Source: Anaerolineales bacterium
Lineage (GTDB): Bacteria; Chloroflexota; Anaerolineae; Anaerolineales; Villigracilaceae
Length of the DNA: 15,931 nucleotides
Direction of reading: 5' to 3'
NCBI GenBank assembly: GCA_016928525.1
Contig: JAFGKO010000326.1
Location: forward strand, 1 to 15,931
Below the pieces are notes generated by a model. That model had not been told where the DNA came from. It worked only from the letters and a program-made list of their open reading frames with translations, and ran no database searches. A program made the position numbers and the translations under genes. Position 1 is the stretch's first letter. Every line of letters begins with the position of its first letter. Shown in pieces: positions 13,986-15,931 of the stretch.

Positions 13986-15931
13986 ATGAACCGCACCCCT
14001 GTCTTCATTGGGCTCATCCTGGTCATTGCACTGACGGCTTGCGGCGCCGTTCCCCTCTCTTTTGGGGTGACAGCCACGCCGTCCGCCACAAATACGCCCG
14101 ACGCCCCTCCCCCGCCAACTTCGACGGCCACCTCAATGCCGGTACCGACCATCGCGCCGCTGACGCGCATCCAGAGCGGCGAACAGGCGCTCTTTTACGG
14201 GGATTACGAGACCGCCCGCAGGGAGTTCGAATCCGCATATCGAGACGGGGACAGTTCCCTGGTCTGGGCAGCTGCGCTGTGGGGGCTGGGGCGCACCGAA
14301 TATGCGGATGGACGTCCTGGCACAGCGTTGACGCCGCTGCAGCAGATCGTCGCAGAATTTCCCGATTCGCCCTTCATCCCCTATGCAAACTTCCTGCTCG
14401 GAAAAGCCAACTACGACCTGGATCGCTATCAGGAATCTGCCAATAATTTTGGCCTCTACCTGGAAATGCGCACTGGCGTCCTGGATGCCTATGTCCAGGA
14501 GCTGCGCGGCGACGCCCTGTTCGATAACGGCAGTTTCGCCGAGGCGCTGGAGGCCTACAACGCAGCGATGGCTGCTCCGCAAATTGGCGACACACTCCTG
14601 GTCGAGATCAAAGTCGCCCAGACGCGCACGAAGATCGGTGATTTCGGTTCAGCCATTTCGATCTATGATGCCATCTTTGCACGCACGGATAACGATTACA
14701 TCAAGGCGCAAATGGACTACCTGGTCGGGTTAGCCCATCGGGAACTAGGCCAGACTGACCAGGCGAATGAAAGATTTCTGCACGTGGTTGAAAACTACCC
14801 GCTTTCGTATTATTCTTACCTGGCGCTCGTGGAACTGGTAGGCGCGAACGTACCTGTCAGCGAGTTGGACCGTGGCTTGGTGGATTATTTCGCCGGGCAA
14901 TATGACGTCGCCCTGGCCGCCTTCGACCGTCACATCGTTGCCGGGTTGGACAGCGACGGCACGGCGCGCTATTATCGCGCCCTGACACAGCGCGAATTGC
15001 AAAACTACGAAACTGCCATCCAGGGACTTACAAGCTTCATCGCTGATTATCCAGATCACCCCAAATGGGTTGATGCCTGGGGCGACAAGGCCTATACACA
15101 ATGGTTTTATACAGGGGACTATTTGAACGGGGCGCAGACCTACCTGGACTTTGTCGCTGCGGCTCCGACTCAGCCCGAGGCTGCGGACTACCTCATGAGC
15201 GCGGCCCGCATCCTCGAGCGTGACAACCGTCTCGAAGAGGCAGCGGGGGTCTGGCAACGCGTGGCAGACGAATACCCCGACAACCCACAGAGCACACTGG
15301 CCCTGTTCCTGGCAGGCATCGCTCAATACCGTCTCGGCAATTACGATTTGGCTCTGCCAATCTTCCAGCGCAGCCTGCTGCTTTCTACAGAGAAAGGGGA
15401 TCAGGCGCGCGCGTACCTGTGGATTGGTAAGACCCAGGGAGAGTTGGGCGACGAGTCCGCAAAACAAACCGCCTGGCAACAGGCGCAAGCTATCGATCCA
15501 ACCGGCTATTACAGCGAACGCGCTCGCGACCTGTTGATCGGTCGCGCCACTTTCGAAGCGCCCGCGATGTATAACATCGATCTCGACCTGGAAGCGGAGC
15601 GCGCCAATGCAGCCGCCTGGGTGCGCGTTACCTTTGACCTGCCGCCCGGCACCGACCTGGAAGGACTCGGTCCGCTGGCTGGCGATTTGCACATCGTGCG
15701 CGGGACAGAATTCTGGGAATTGGGCCTGTACGAAGAAGCTCGCCTGGAATTCGAAGATTTACGCGAAGCTGTCAGCGCCAGCCCGGAAAACAGCTTCCGC
15801 CTGGCGAATTACTTGCTCGATCTGGGCCTGTATCGACCGGCCATCTTCGCCGCCCGGCAGGTGTTGACACTGGCTGGCCTGGATGAGCACGCTACTTCGC
15901 TAAGCGCGCCGCCTTACTTCAATCATGTTCG
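13986..15931 (+). CDS. TPR-repeat lipoprotein, probable N-terminal part of an Slt70-like lytic transglycosylase (cut by window edge)
   Basis: The frame from ATG 13986 stays open to the right edge (648 codons). It starts with a lipoprotein signal peptide ending LTAC (Cys19), then a Thr/Pro/Ala-rich linker to about residue 58. The rest is a string of helical TPR-like units, for example ALFYGDYETARREFESAY (about 67-84) and YRLGNYDLALPIFQRSLLLS (about 448-467). Units of this kind followed by APPYFNHV near the end match the superhelical ring of soluble lytic murein transglycosylases, whose catalytic SLT domain would follow beyond the window. If so, the protein is anchored at the outer face of the membrane and cleaves peptidoglycan. 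Without the catalytic domain in view, a TPR scaffold lipoprotein remains possible. Transcription probably starts at the ATG itself. Confidence 0.75.
   Translation, partial: MNRTPVFIGLILVIALTACGAVPLSFGVTATPSATNTPDAPPPPTSTATSMPVPTIAPLTRIQSGEQALFYGDYETARREFESAYRDGDSSLVWAAALWGLGRTEYADGRPGTALTPLQQIVAEFPDSPFIPYANFLLGKANYDLDRYQESANNFGLYLEMRTGVLDAYVQELRGDALFDNGSFAEALEAYNAAMAAPQIGDTLLVEIKVAQTRTKIGDFGSAISIYDAIFARTDNDYIKAQMDYLVGLAHRELGQTDQANERFLHVVENYPLSYYSYLALVELVGANVPVSELDRGLVDYFAGQYDVALAAFDRHIVAGLDSDGTARYYRALTQRELQNYETAIQGLTSFIADYPDHPKWVDAWGDKAYTQWFYTGDYLNGAQTYLDFVAAAPTQPEAADYLMSAARILERDNRLEEAAGVWQRVADEYPDNPQSTLALFLAGIAQYRLGNYDLALPIFQRSLLLSTEKGDQARAYLWIGKTQGELGDESAKQTAWQQAQAIDPTGYYSERARDLLIGRATFEAPAMYNIDLDLEAERANAAAWVRVTFDLPPGTDLEGLGPLAGDLHIVRGTEFWELGLYEEARLEFEDLREAVSASPENSFRLANYLLDLGLYRPAIFAARQVLTLAGLDEHATSLSAPPYFNHV

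Noticed and set aside
14745..15692. 315-codon minus-strand open frame over the TPR lipoprotein
   Set aside because: The plus strand has a lipobox, TPR-like repeats and a promoter; the minus frame shows no recognisable domain.

Overview
The window looks like a piece of chromosome from an anaerobic or facultative bacterium, most likely a Chloroflexota (Anaerolineae-type) genome. This is inferred from gene style only: lipoboxes of the LTAC type, a large family-5 ABC importer, several non-pyrrolysine MttB-family methyltransferases, an ISAs1-type insertion sequence and palindromic intergenic repeats. No rRNA or other phylogenetic marker is present, so the taxonomy is a guess.

Layout. (1) At 1-362 on the minus strand is the 5' part of mtnA (methylthioribose-1-phosphate isomerase), cut by the window edge and running into an odd GC-rich palindromic stretch. 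(2) The 363-652 gap carries two divergent promoter candidates. (3) From 653 to 12339, all on the plus strand, lies a nine-gene cluster: a lipoprotein substrate-binding protein and two permeases of a dipeptide/oligopeptide-class ABC importer; four tandem MttB-family methyltransferases without pyrrolysine; a cobalamin-binding corrinoid protein; and a pterin-dependent methyltransferase. (4) At 12482-12583 is a 33-residue lysine-rich mini-gene with its own promoter and Shine-Dalgarno site. (5) At 12702-13949 is a complete ISAs1-family element bordered by a perfect 9-bp target duplication. (6) From 13986 to the right edge is a TPR-rich lipoprotein, probably the N-terminal part of an Slt70-like lytic transglycosylase, apparently expressed as a leaderless mRNA.

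How the genes work together (inference from family knowledge). The importer would bring in a methylated amine or a larger molecule carrying one. The MttB homologues would move a methyl group from the substrate to the Co(I) corrinoid protein. The pterin methyltransferase would then pass the methyl group to tetrahydrofolate, feeding C1 metabolism. This matches the MtgB/MtgC/MtgA logic known for glycine betaine. The unusual points are four divergent MttB homologues served by one corrinoid protein, a peptide-class importer in place of a betaine-class one, and no importer ATPases or corrinoid-reactivating protein in the window. Three junctions inside the cluster (before the second MttB gene, before the corrinoid gene and before the pterin methyltransferase gene) are filled with palindromic repeat elements of two families.
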